From: Bacteroides sp.
GTDB taxonomy: Bacteria > Bacteroidota > Bacteroidia > Bacteroidales > Bacteroidaceae
NCBI GenBank assembly: GCA_019416685.1
Contig: DXWV01000027.1
Span: 1 to 37,007, forward strand
Reading direction: 5' to 3'
Length of the DNA: 37,007 nt
A model generated the notes under the pieces. It searched no databases. It saw only the letters and a program-made list of their open reading frames with translations, and had not been told where the DNA came from. A program made the position numbers and the translations under genes. Of the stretch, positions 7,432-16,300 are shown in pieces (the stretch's first letter is position 1; every line of letters starts with the position of its first letter).

Positions 7432-9330
7432 ATGGCAGACAGTAAAGAAAAGCTCTTCTCAGACTTTTCCCCTGTTTCCACCGAAAAGTGGATGGAGAAA
7501 GTCACAGCCGACCTTAAAGGCGCTGATTTTGAGAAGAAACTCGTTTGGAAGACAAACGAAGGATTCAAGGTAAAACCTTTCTATCGGATGGAGGACCTTG
7601 AAGGATTGAAAACAACCGATGCGCTTCCCGGAGAATTTCCTTATCTGAGAGGGACAAAGAAAGACAGTAACGAATGGTTGGTTCGTCAGGAAATCAAAGT
7701 AGAATCCCCCCAAGAAGCAAATGCCAAGGCACTTGATATATTGAATAAGGGTATCGACTCTCTCTCTTTCCATGTAAAAGCAAAAGAACTTAATGCTGCT
7801 TATATTGAGACTTTGCTGAACGATATTTGTGCAGAATGTGTTGAACTTAATTTCTCTACCTGTCAGGGACATGTAGTAGAACTGGCTAATCTTCTGGTAG
7901 CTTATTTCCAAAAGAAAGATTATGATGTGAAGAAGTTGCAGGGATCTATCAACTTTGACTATTTCAACAAAATGCTCTCTAAGGGTAAGGAGAAAGGGGA
8001 TATGGTTCAGACGGCGAAAGCGTTGATTGAAGCTATCCAGCCGTTACCTTTCTATCGTGTACTCAATGTAAATGCGCTTTCGCTGAATAATGCAGGTGCT
8101 TACATCTCTCAGGAATTAGGTTACGCACTTGCCTGGGGGAATGAATATATGAGTCAGCTCACTGAGGCTGGAATTCCTGCTGCTATAGTAGCAAAGAAAA
8201 TCAAATTTAATTTCGGCATTAGTTCTAATTACTTTCTTGAAATAGCTAAATTCCGCGCTGCCCGTATGCTATGGGCCAATATTGTAGCTTCCTATAATCC
8301 CGAATGTCTGCGCGATTGCGATAATAAAGGAGCAAACGGTGAATGTCGTTGCGCTGCCAAGATGAGGGTACATGCCGAAACGTCTACTTTCAACCTCACC
8401 TTGTTTGATGCTCATGTGAATTTGCTGCGTACACAGACAGAGGCGATGAGTGCAGCTTTGGCCGGTGTAGATTCAATGACGGTTGTTCCGTTTGACAAAA
8501 CTTATGAGACTCCGGATGAATTTTCTGAGCGTATGGCACGTAATCAGCAATTGTTGCTCAAAGAAGAGTCGCACTTTGATAAAGTGGTTGACCCGGCTGC
8601 AGGTTCTTATTACATCGAAAATCTGACAGTATCCATTGCTAAACAAGCATGGGAGCTTTTCCTGGCCGTAGAAGAAGAAGGGGGATTCTATGCTGCTCTC
8701 AAAGCCGGTACGGTGCAGGCTGCTGTGAATGAAAGTAATAAAGCCCGTCACAAAGCTGTAGCACAGCGTCGTGAGATCCTGTTGGGTACCAATCAGTTCC
8801 CGAACTTCAACGAAAAAGCAGGTGAAAAGAAGCCAGTAGAAGCAAAATGCTGCTGTGGCGGACACGATACCTGCGAAAAGGAGGTGGCTACATTGAACTT
8901 TGACCGTGCTGCCAGTGAGTTTGAAGCATTGCGTCTTGAAACAGAGGCTTCCGGCAAACGTCCTAAAGCATTCATGTTGACCATTGGTAATCTGGCTATG
9001 CGTCAGGCACGTGCACAATATTCATGTAACTTCTTGGCTTGTGCCGGATATGAGGTAATTGATAACTTAGGATTTGAATCTGTTGAAGTTGGTGTAGAGG
9101 CCGCAATGGCTGCTAAGGCTGATATTGTAGTACTTTGTTCCAGTGACGATGAATATGCAGAATATGCTATTCCTGCCTTCAAAGCAGTGAATGGCCGTGC
9201 GATGTTCATTGTTGCCGGTGCTCCTGCTTGCATGGACGAGTTGAAAGCCGCAGGTATTGAAAACTTCATTCATGTGCGTGTCAACGTACTCGATACACTT
9301 AAAGAGTTTAACGCCCAGCTTTTGAAGTAA
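7432..9330 (+). CDS. mutA: Methylmalonyl-CoA mutase, small (beta) subunit
   Basis: MutA is the non-catalytic partner of the adenosylcobalamin enzyme that interconverts succinyl-CoA and (R)-methylmalonyl-CoA, a step of the succinate-propionate pathway in Bacteroides. The 632-residue protein has the TIM-barrel domain (about residues 30-450, e.g. KFRAARMLWANIV and KVVDPAAGSYYIENLT) and a flavodoxin-like C-terminal domain (about 500-632) that lacks the B12-binding DxHxxG motif, as expected for this subunit. It matches mutB next door in order and orientation, with a 41-base gap containing a duplicated CGTAAATTGT. Oddities are two cysteine clusters: C-x3-C-x8-C-x-C near residues 292-306, and a CCCGGHDTC loop near residue 473 in the interdomain linker. 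Confidence 0.95.
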   Translation: MADSKEKLFSDFSPVSTEKWMEKVTADLKGADFEKKLVWKTNEGFKVKPFYRMEDLEGLKTTDALPGEFPYLRGTKKDSNEWLVRQEIKVESPQEANAKALDILNKGIDSLSFHVKAKELNAAYIETLLNDICAECVELNFSTCQGHVVELANLLVAYFQKKDYDVKKLQGSINFDYFNKMLSKGKEKGDMVQTAKALIEAIQPLPFYRVLNVNALSLNNAGAYISQELGYALAWGNEYMSQLTEAGIPAAIVAKKIKFNFGISSNYFLEIAKFRAARMLWANIVASYNPECLRDCDNKGANGECRCAAKMRVHAETSTFNLTLFDAHVNLLRTQTEAMSAALAGVDSMTVVPFDKTYETPDEFSERMARNQQLLLKEESHFDKVVDPAAGSYYIENLTVSIAKQAWELFLAVEEEGGFYAALKAGTVQAAVNESNKARHKAVAQRREILLGTNQFPNFNEKAGEKKPVEAKCCCGGHDTCEKEVATLNFDRAASEFEALRLETEASGKRPKAFMLTIGNLAMRQARAQYSCNFLACAGYEVIDNLGFESVEVGVEAAMAAKADIVVLCSSDDEYAEYAIPAFKAVNGRAMFIVAGAPACMDELKAAGIENFIHVRVNVLDTLKEFNAQLLK

Positions 9331-9371
9331 CTTCAGTCGTAAATTGTCAATCGTAAATTGTAAATAAGAAC

Positions 9372-11519
9372 ATGCGAAAAGATTTTAAGAACTTAGATAT
9401 ATATGCTGCATTTCAGCCCGCTAACGGTGCAGAGTGGCAAAAGGCTAACGGAATCCAAAGTAATTGGAAGACTCCGGAGCACATCAGTGTGAAGCCTGTT
9501 TATACAAAAGAAGACCTTGAAGGTATGGAGCATCTGGAATATGCAGCCGGACTCCCTCCTTATCTGCGTGGTCCGTATTCAGTGATGTACACTCTTCGTC
9601 CCTGGACGATCCGTCAGTATGCCGGATTCTCTACTGCCGAAGAATCCAATGCTTTCTACCGTCGTAACCTGGCTTCCGGCCAGAAAGGTTTGTCCGTAGC
9701 ATTCGACCTTGCTACGCACCGTGGCTACGACCCCGATCACGAACGTGTAGTAGGTGACGTCGGTAAAGCCGGTGTATCTATTTGCTCGCTCGAGAATATG
9801 AAAGTCCTGTTCGATGGTATTCCTTTGAACAAGATGTCTGTATCTATGACCATGAACGGTGCGGTTCTTCCGATTCTGGCTTTCTATATCAATGCCGGTC
9901 TTGAACAAGGTGCACAGTTGGAAGAGATGGCGGGAACCATTCAGAATGATATTCTGAAGGAGTTTATGGTGCGTAATACCTATATTTATCCGCCTGCATT
10001 CTCTATGAAGATTATCTCTGATATCTTTGAATATACTTCGCAGAAGATGCCGAAGTTCAATTCGATCTCTATTTCGGGTTATCACATGCAGGAAGCAGGT
10101 GCAACAGCCGATATTGAGTTGGCTTATACACTGGCCGATGGTCTGGAATACCTTCGTGCAGGTACGGCTGCCGGCATTGATATCGATGCCTTTGCTCCTC
10201 GTCTGTCTTTCTTCTGGGCTATCGGAACCAATCACTTCATGGAAATAGCCAAGATGCGTGCCGCTCGTATGTTGTGGGCTAAGATTGTAAAACAGTTCAA
10301 CCCGAAAAACCCAAAATCACTGGCATTACGTACTCACTCTCAGACTTCCGGTTGGTCATTGACCGAACAGGACCCGTTTAATAATGTGGGACGTACCTGT
10401 ATTGAGGCAATGGCTGCTGCTTTGGGGCATACTCAGTCTTTGCATACCAATGCACTGGATGAAGCTATTGCTTTGCCAACAGACTTTTCCGCACGTATTG
10501 CCCGTAATACTCAGATTTATATCCAGGAAGAAACGTATATCTGTAAGAACGTTGACCCATGGGGTGGTTCTTATTATGTAGAATCTTTGACCAATGACCT
10601 TGCCCATAAAGCATGGGAACTGATTGAAGAGGTAGAGAAGCTGGGTGGCATGGCGAAAGCAATCGAAACCGGCATTCCTAAGATGCGTATTGAAGAGGCT
10701 GCTGCCCGTACACAGGCTCGTATCGACTCCGGTTCACAGACTATTGTAGGTGTGAACAAGTATCGTTTGGAGAAAGAAGCTCCGATTGATATCCTTGAGA
10801 TTGATAATACGGCTGTTCGCCTGGAGCAGATTGAGAATCTGAAACGTTTGAAAGAGGGACGCAACGAAGCTGAAGTGCAAAAAGCACTCGAAGCTATTAC
10901 CAAGTGCGTGGAAACCAAAGAAGGTAACTTACTGGAGTTGGCTGTAGAGGCTGCCCGTGTTCGGGCCACATTGGGTGAGATCTCTTACGCATGCGAAAAG
11001 ATTGTAGGACGATATAAAGCGGTAATCAGAACAATATCAGGCGTGTATTCATCAGAAAGTAAAAATGACAGCGACTTCAAGCGTGCTTGTGAACTGGCCG
11101 AGAAGTTTGCAAAGAAGGAGGGACGTCAACCCCGTATTATGATTGCAAAAATGGGACAGGACGGTCATGACCGTGGTGCCAAAGTAGTAGCAACCGGCTA
11201 TGCCGACTGTGGTTTCGATGTGGATATGGGACCGTTGTTCCAAACTCCGGCTGAGGCTGCCCGCGAAGCTGTTGAAAACGATGTCCACGTAGTGGGTGTT
11301 TCTTCATTGGCTGCCGGACATAAGACGCTGATTCCACAGATCATTGAAGAATTGAAGAAGCTGGGGCGCGAAGATATTATCGTAATTGCCGGCGGTGTAA
11401 TTCCTGCACAGGACTACGATTTCTTGTACAAAGCAGGGGTGGCTGCTATTTTCGGCCCGGGTTCACCGGTAGCGAAAGCTGCTTGCCAGATACTGGAGAT
11501 TCTACTGGACGAAGAATAA
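9372..11519 (+). CDS. mutB: Methylmalonyl-CoA mutase, large (alpha) subunit
   Basis: MutB is the catalytic, cobalamin-binding subunit of methylmalonyl-CoA mutase. Its 715 residues comprise a substrate-binding TIM barrel (about 40-560, with RPWTIRQYAGFSTAEESN, GLSVAFDLATHRGYD, and VDPWGGSYYVESLT) and a C-terminal B12 domain (about 580-715). The domain carries KMGQDGHDRGAKVVATG, whose His near residue 599 is the lower axial ligand of cobalt, and later GVSSLAAGHKT and GGVIPAQDYDFL. Length is normal for the family. It is co-transcribed with mutA and ends in a good terminator at 11544-11584. No epimerase or MeaB-type chaperone lies within the window. Confidence 0.97.
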   Translation: MRKDFKNLDIYAAFQPANGAEWQKANGIQSNWKTPEHISVKPVYTKEDLEGMEHLEYAAGLPPYLRGPYSVMYTLRPWTIRQYAGFSTAEESNAFYRRNLASGQKGLSVAFDLATHRGYDPDHERVVGDVGKAGVSICSLENMKVLFDGIPLNKMSVSMTMNGAVLPILAFYINAGLEQGAQLEEMAGTIQNDILKEFMVRNTYIYPPAFSMKIISDIFEYTSQKMPKFNSISISGYHMQEAGATADIELAYTLADGLEYLRAGTAAGIDIDAFAPRLSFFWAIGTNHFMEIAKMRAARMLWAKIVKQFNPKNPKSLALRTHSQTSGWSLTEQDPFNNVGRTCIEAMAAALGHTQSLHTNALDEAIALPTDFSARIARNTQIYIQEETYICKNVDPWGGSYYVESLTNDLAHKAWELIEEVEKLGGMAKAIETGIPKMRIEEAAARTQARIDSGSQTIVGVNKYRLEKEAPIDILEIDNTAVRLEQIENLKRLKEGRNEAEVQKALEAITKCVETKEGNLLELAVEAARVRATLGEISYACEKIVGRYKAVIRTISGVYSSESKNDSDFKRACELAEKFAKKEGRQPRIMIAKMGQDGHDRGAKVVATGYADCGFDVDMGPLFQTPAEAAREAVENDVHVVGVSSLAAGHKTLIPQIIEELKKLGREDIIVIAGGVIPAQDYDFLYKAGVAAIFGPGSPVAKAACQILEILLDEE

Positions 11520-11543
11520 GCCGATAAGTCTTTTAAGAATAAG

Positions 11544-11584
11544 AACAGGGGTAAGAGCCAATTTGGCACTGCTCCTGTTTTTTT
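11544..11584 (+). terminator. Intrinsic terminator after mutB
   Basis: AACAGG (11544-11549) pairs with CCTGTT (11574-11579), with a smaller GCCA/GGC hairpin nested inside, and the right arm runs into seven T residues (11578-11584). Confidence 0.75.
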
Positions 11585-11676
11585 ATCCGGTACAAGAGTG
11601 ACAGGAGTGTTTCAAGTTGATATTTTATAAACAAAAGGGTGTTAATGTATGAGAAAGCTATCAATGTATACTATTG

Positions 11677-11755
11677 TAAACGCAGATTTACGCAAATTAT
11701 CGCAGATTAATGTTCATTTATTCTTTGTATAAATTAGCATTAATCTGCGTTTTAA
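11677..11755. repeat. Inverted repeat (AACGCAGATT family, copy 2)
   Basis: CGCAGATTAATG (11701-11712) pairs perfectly with CATTAATCTGCG (11738-11749), flanked by outer AAACGCAGATTTACGC-type words on the left and CGTTTTAATG on the right. It lies between the converging mutB and DUF4861 genes. The rest of the 304-base gap (11520-11823) holds only the mutB terminator, with nothing else seen. Confidence 0.7.
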
Positions 11756-11823
11756 TGATAGCGAGTTTTACTTTTGGCCTCCCTCACTAACACATCCCTG
11801 AAACAATCTGATTACAAAAAAAC

Positions 11824-13122
11824 TTATTTGGATATTTCCACTACAACCGGATTTACCATATTCCGGGCATAACTATCAATCATATTCATATAATAATCCC
11901 GGTTCGTAAATTGCTCGTCTGCCAACTCCCAGGCAGCATAAGCATTGAACAGATATTTTCCCTCTTCATTAGGTTTCATCTTTGCACACCATGTTTTCAG
12001 GATATCCGAACCCTTGTCGGGCGCATTAAAAACATCAGAATAATTGCTCATGGGTATAATGAGACTCATACCCATATACCATTCCTTATTATAAGTTTGC
12101 CGGTCATGTGTGCTCATAGAAACAAACTTCTGATCATAAGTTTCCAGTCTTTGAGGCATATCATTGAAGTTTCCTACAATTCCCGTCACCAATACTGCAT
12201 TATCGGGTAGGGGAGAAGTTGTTATCTCATTTTCATATCCGTACTTTCCGGCCCAAATGATCATTGTCTCATGTACATCGACTTTGGTATTTTCCACTTG
12301 CCATCCATAAAAGTCTAATTTAAAGATAGAGCGCACAGGACCTTTACAAACGAGTGTGTAACGCGTTGAGTCTACATTATCTACTGTTTTTTCTATAGTA
12401 ACTCCCATACGTAAAAGGGTATCGGGCAATTGAATAGCTATTCCTCCCAGCCCGAAAGAATTGGCTGCACTCATAATGTCTCTTCCCCAGGGACGTAGAA
12501 CGTGATAGGTGTCACCCGGAGTTCCATCGGGACGTATGCCTACTGTATCGAGTACAAGATCGGGTATTCTTTTTCCAAATACATCTCTACAGTTCCGTCC
12601 GTCAAAGTAATGGCGGAATCCCATTTTATCATTTTCCCATGACGGGCCATCCGTTTGGTAGGGATAAGGGTTACTATCATCTCCGCCTCGTGCCAGATTT
12701 TCTTTTCCATGCATGTCGGTTCTTAATTCTTCTATTACTCCCGGACGTTTCATTTTACCATAATGAACATTGGTTCGTACAGGAAAAACCGGGTAGTTTG
12801 CCTTATCTATCCATTCAATTTGTAAAGAGAGTTTCTCCTTTTTATGTATGTTGTATACGAATGCCAACTCGTCCCACTGCCCATCTCCATCCAGGTCGTC
12901 CAGTTGAGAAGGAATATTCTTTCCTTTTTTATCCTTTAGTACAGGGACCAATGTTTGGTTTTCCGCACAGAGGTCTTTACGCTTGATTACACAGGCTTCG
13001 TCTTGTCGGAAAGTATCTGTTGGATTGGTTAGTGTGATTATATCTGCATTGCTTTCAGCGCAGCTTTCACAGATCACAGCAGCTACTCCCAAAATGAATA
13101 AGAATTTCATACTTGTTTTCAT
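11824..13122 (-). CDS. DUF4861 family secreted protein
   Basis: The 432-residue protein belongs to DUF4861, a beta-rich family met in PULs for uronic-acid-containing glycans. Its biochemical role is not something I can state. It starts with a hydrophobic export signal (FLFILGVAAVICESC); the Cys near residue 21 may be lipidated, although the residues before it are a poor lipobox. Recognisable stretches are LDDLDGDGQWDELAFVYN, GFRHYFDGRNCRDVFGK and GRDIMSAANSFGLGGIAI. The ATG at 13122 is used, with MKFLF at 13110 as an alternative. It is transcribed away from the hybrid sensor gene, sharing a 263-base control region with it, and probably belongs functionally to this PUL. Confidence 0.83.
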   Translation of the reverse strand: MKTSMKFLFILGVAAVICESCAESNADIITLTNPTDTFRQDEACVIKRKDLCAENQTLVPVLKDKKGKNIPSQLDDLDGDGQWDELAFVYNIHKKEKLSLQIEWIDKANYPVFPVRTNVHYGKMKRPGVIEELRTDMHGKENLARGGDDSNPYPYQTDGPSWENDKMGFRHYFDGRNCRDVFGKRIPDLVLDTVGIRPDGTPGDTYHVLRPWGRDIMSAANSFGLGGIAIQLPDTLLRMGVTIEKTVDNVDSTRYTLVCKGPVRSIFKLDFYGWQVENTKVDVHETMIIWAGKYGYENEITTSPLPDNAVLVTGIVGNFNDMPQRLETYDQKFVSMSTHDRQTYNKEWYMGMSLIIPMSNYSDVFNAPDKGSDILKTWCAKMKPNEEGKYLFNAYAAWELADEQFTNRDYYMNMIDSYARNMVNPVVVEISK

Positions 13123-13150
13123 GTTTTCATAACTTATTTAATGTTGGTTG

Positions 13151-13158
13151 CAAAAGTG
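13151..13158 (-). promoter_or_regulatory. Possible -7 box of the DUF4861 gene
   Basis: The minus strand reads CACTTTTG, one mismatch from TAnnTTTG, 28 bases before the ATG at 13122. No clear -33 element is present, which fits a regulated promoter. Confidence 0.4.
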
Positions 13159-13281
13159 GTAATATTCTGTTTAAAAAGGTATGAAATCTGATCCATATTC
13201 TGGTAAATTTGTATCGTTCTCGCTTTTATCGGCTTTTGAAAACAGTTCTATTATACGAAAGTACAAGTACTTGATATAATT

Positions 13282-13354
13282 TTCGCATGTTTCTTATCTA
13301 TTAAGGTTTATCTTTGTAGCGTTCGCATGATATTTAATTTAATTCCTATATTTG
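13282..13354 (+). promoter_or_regulatory. Tandem promoter-like pair upstream of the hybrid sensor gene
   Basis: The 8-mer TTCGCATG occurs at 13282-13289 and 13322-13329, a 40-bp step. Each copy is followed by a perfect TAnnTTTG box: TATCTTTG at 13309-13316 (19 bases on) and TATATTTG at 13347-13354 (17 bases on). TTCGCATG therefore sits where a -33 element would be in both copies. It could be a regulator site replacing the -33 box. Confidence 0.5.
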
Positions 13355-13385
13355 CGTACATTTATACCAATTGTGTGAAAAAAAT

Positions 13386-16300
13386 ATGAAAAACATTGTC
13401 ATTAACAGGAAGTTCTGGCTCATTTGCTTTAGCTTGTGGTGGAGTTTTTTGTCGATAACTGCTTTGGGTAATGACTATTCTTTTAGGACATTGACTGTGA
13501 TGGATGGGCTTTCCAATAACTCAGTGAAAGCTATTTATCAGGACTCACTCGGATTTATCTGGATGGGGACTAAGAATGGGCTCAACAGGTTTGACGGATA
13601 CGAGTCTAAGACTTATTATAATCATAATGAAGAGTTTGTCGGTCAGTCTAATGATGTGATTAATATAACCCCCGACAAGGCAGGTAATATGTGGATCGGA
13701 ACTTTTAACGGGGTTATGCTGTTCAATCCGTATACAGGCAAATTCAAAGATTTGTCACAGGCTTATCAGGGTGAACTGCCGCGAGGGGTTGTTGTAAATA
13801 TCTGGATGGAAAGAGATTCTGCTGTATGGGTAGCAACAAAATCGGGGCTTTACTTTCTTAGGGGTAATACAAGCTCCTGTGTGGAAGCCTTCCGGGGGAA
13901 GTATATCAATGCAATGGCGGCTTCCGGTGAACATACATTGCTGATTGATATTGTACAGCAAGGATTAATAGAGTTTGATATAAAAAACAATGTCATTACT
14001 CCCTTCAAAGATAAGGAAGAACGTCCTGTTTTTTCTAAAATAATGCGTGATACAAAGCGAAGAATCTGGTGTGCTGCCGATTTGGGTAATATTTTTATTG
14101 CTGATTCTTCAGGATATACCTTGAAGAGGGTGGATACAAGTGGTCTGAAGATAGGTTTTAAGCAAGCGCAGGTACACGATTTATTAGAATATAATGATTC
14201 CACTTTGTTGTTGGCTACTGACAATGGATTGTATGCGTTGGACATGAGTGATTTTTTGAAAGTTCATCCGGTTTCTGATATTTTCCCTACCGAATTGACT
14301 AAAGTGAATCGACAAATGTGTCTGTTTAAGGACCGGCAGGAGTCTTTATGGATCGGAACCTTCAATGAAGGAGCTATGCTTTTCAACTCCCAATACACGA
14401 AATTTAGATCCTACTTATTTCATTCGGATATTCGTAGAGAGCCTCTCCGCGTAGTAGGAAAGTTGGTCGAATATAGACAACAGATATGGGTAGGGTGCAA
14501 TACCGGTATTTTTGTTATTGATCTGATTTCGGGGCAGTGGTATCGTGTAAATCTGGATAATCAATTGGAGATAGATACAAACTCTGAAATTTATTATGTA
14601 TATCAGCTGTCAGAGAATCAAATACTATTCTATTTGCTGAATCAGGGAACATTTGTCCTTAATCTGGATACTAAAAAGGTATCGCGCTATGATATCGGGA
14701 CATCTGCTTCTTCCCAGATACGGTCTATTGCCAGAGATATGGACGGGAAACTATGGATAGCGCAGGATGAATTATCATTATTTGATGTTGTTCTGCGAAA
14801 AGGTTCTGTTGACTTATCGACCAATTATGATGGTACTACCCGTTTTATGTTTACTCAGGACATTCTTCCTGTTGGAAGAGATATGTTGGTAGGAACACGT
14901 ACCAGAGGTGTGTGGCGCTTCCAGCGTAACCTGGATGATGAACTTAAATATTTTAAAGGTGAACCCTGGGGAGGAAAAGAACTTGAAAACAAGAATGTGA
15001 GTGTGCTTTATGAAGATAGCGAGCGGAATATATGGGTTGGAACGTATGATTCCGGATTATATATGTATGATTCGAAGAGTAATGAGGTGATTCATTTCTT
15101 CGGGCAGGATAAGATTGCACACAATACCATCTATGATATTATTCAGGATAAGCAGACCGGTATGATCTGGGTTGCCACCTTAATGGGGATTTCCCGGATA
15201 ACCAAAGATCAACAAGTTTTGAACTATACTTATAAGAACGGATTTCCTATTCATGAACTTTCCGGTCATTCCTTTTTGGAAGCCTCTAATGGAAACATTT
15301 TTGTGGGTGGTAGAGGAGGAGTGGTAGAATTACTTCTAAGCGAGCTGTACAATACTTCCGGTATTGCTTTACAACCCCGTATTTCTCAGGTAGAGACTCT
15401 TAACTCTATTACGGGGTCCAATCATCTTCTGTTTGATAACTCCGAGGCTTTCAAAGAGATTGAACTTAATTATGGAAACTCTTCCGTGCAGATTAAATTT
15501 TCGGCAATGGATTATCTTTTTCCGGATGGTGTGAAGTATGCCTACCGTTTGAAAGGGGTTGAAAAAGAGTGGAATTATGTCAATAGAAATGAAGCTATTT
15601 ACTCTAATTTGCCGGCAGGTATCTATACGTTTCAGGTTAAAGTTTGTAGCAGTGACGGAGTATGGGGAGATGCTATAACGAGTCTGCCTTTGGTTGTTAA
15701 TCCTCCTGTATGGTTATCGGTATGGGCCAAAATGTTGTATTTTCTTTTAGTTTTATTCATGATCTATCTCATTCTACGGTATTATTATATGAAAAAGACA
15801 GCTAAATACCGGTTGAAGATCGAAGAGATAAAAAAAGAGAATATTGAGCGTGATTACAAAATGAAAATTGAGTTGTTCACAAACTTCTCTCATGAGTTAC
15901 GTACTCCGTTGACCTTGATAAAAGGTCCTGCAGAAGATATATTGTATGATGAGGCTTTGCCCCGGAAGTTTGTTTATTCGGTGAAACAAATATTGAAGAA
16001 TTCGAATAGGCTGCTTTTGCTGGTGAATCAATTGATGGATTTCAGGAAGATAGAACACGGAGCCATGCAGTTGAACCTGTCTAATGTGAATATGGTCTCT
16101 TTTATGACAGAGCGAATAGATAGTTTCTCGGAATTATTACAGAAACGAGGTATTGTGATCCGGTATACGAATGATTATTATGGAAGTAACTGGTGGATTG
16201 ATGCCGACTTAATGGAGAAAGTGATTTTTAATCTTTTGTCCAATGCCATAAAGCACTCAAAGGATGACAGTGTTATAAAGGTGGTATCCTCCGTAGAAGG

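Noticed and set aside
8473..10235. Long antisense open frames opposite mutA and mutB
   Set aside because: They are shadows of strong coding sequence on the plus strand, with no domain or promoter of their own.
13371..13385. TTG start for the HTCS gene
   Set aside because: An ATG follows five codons later and gives a normal signal segment. The TTG is only 16 bases after the -7 box.
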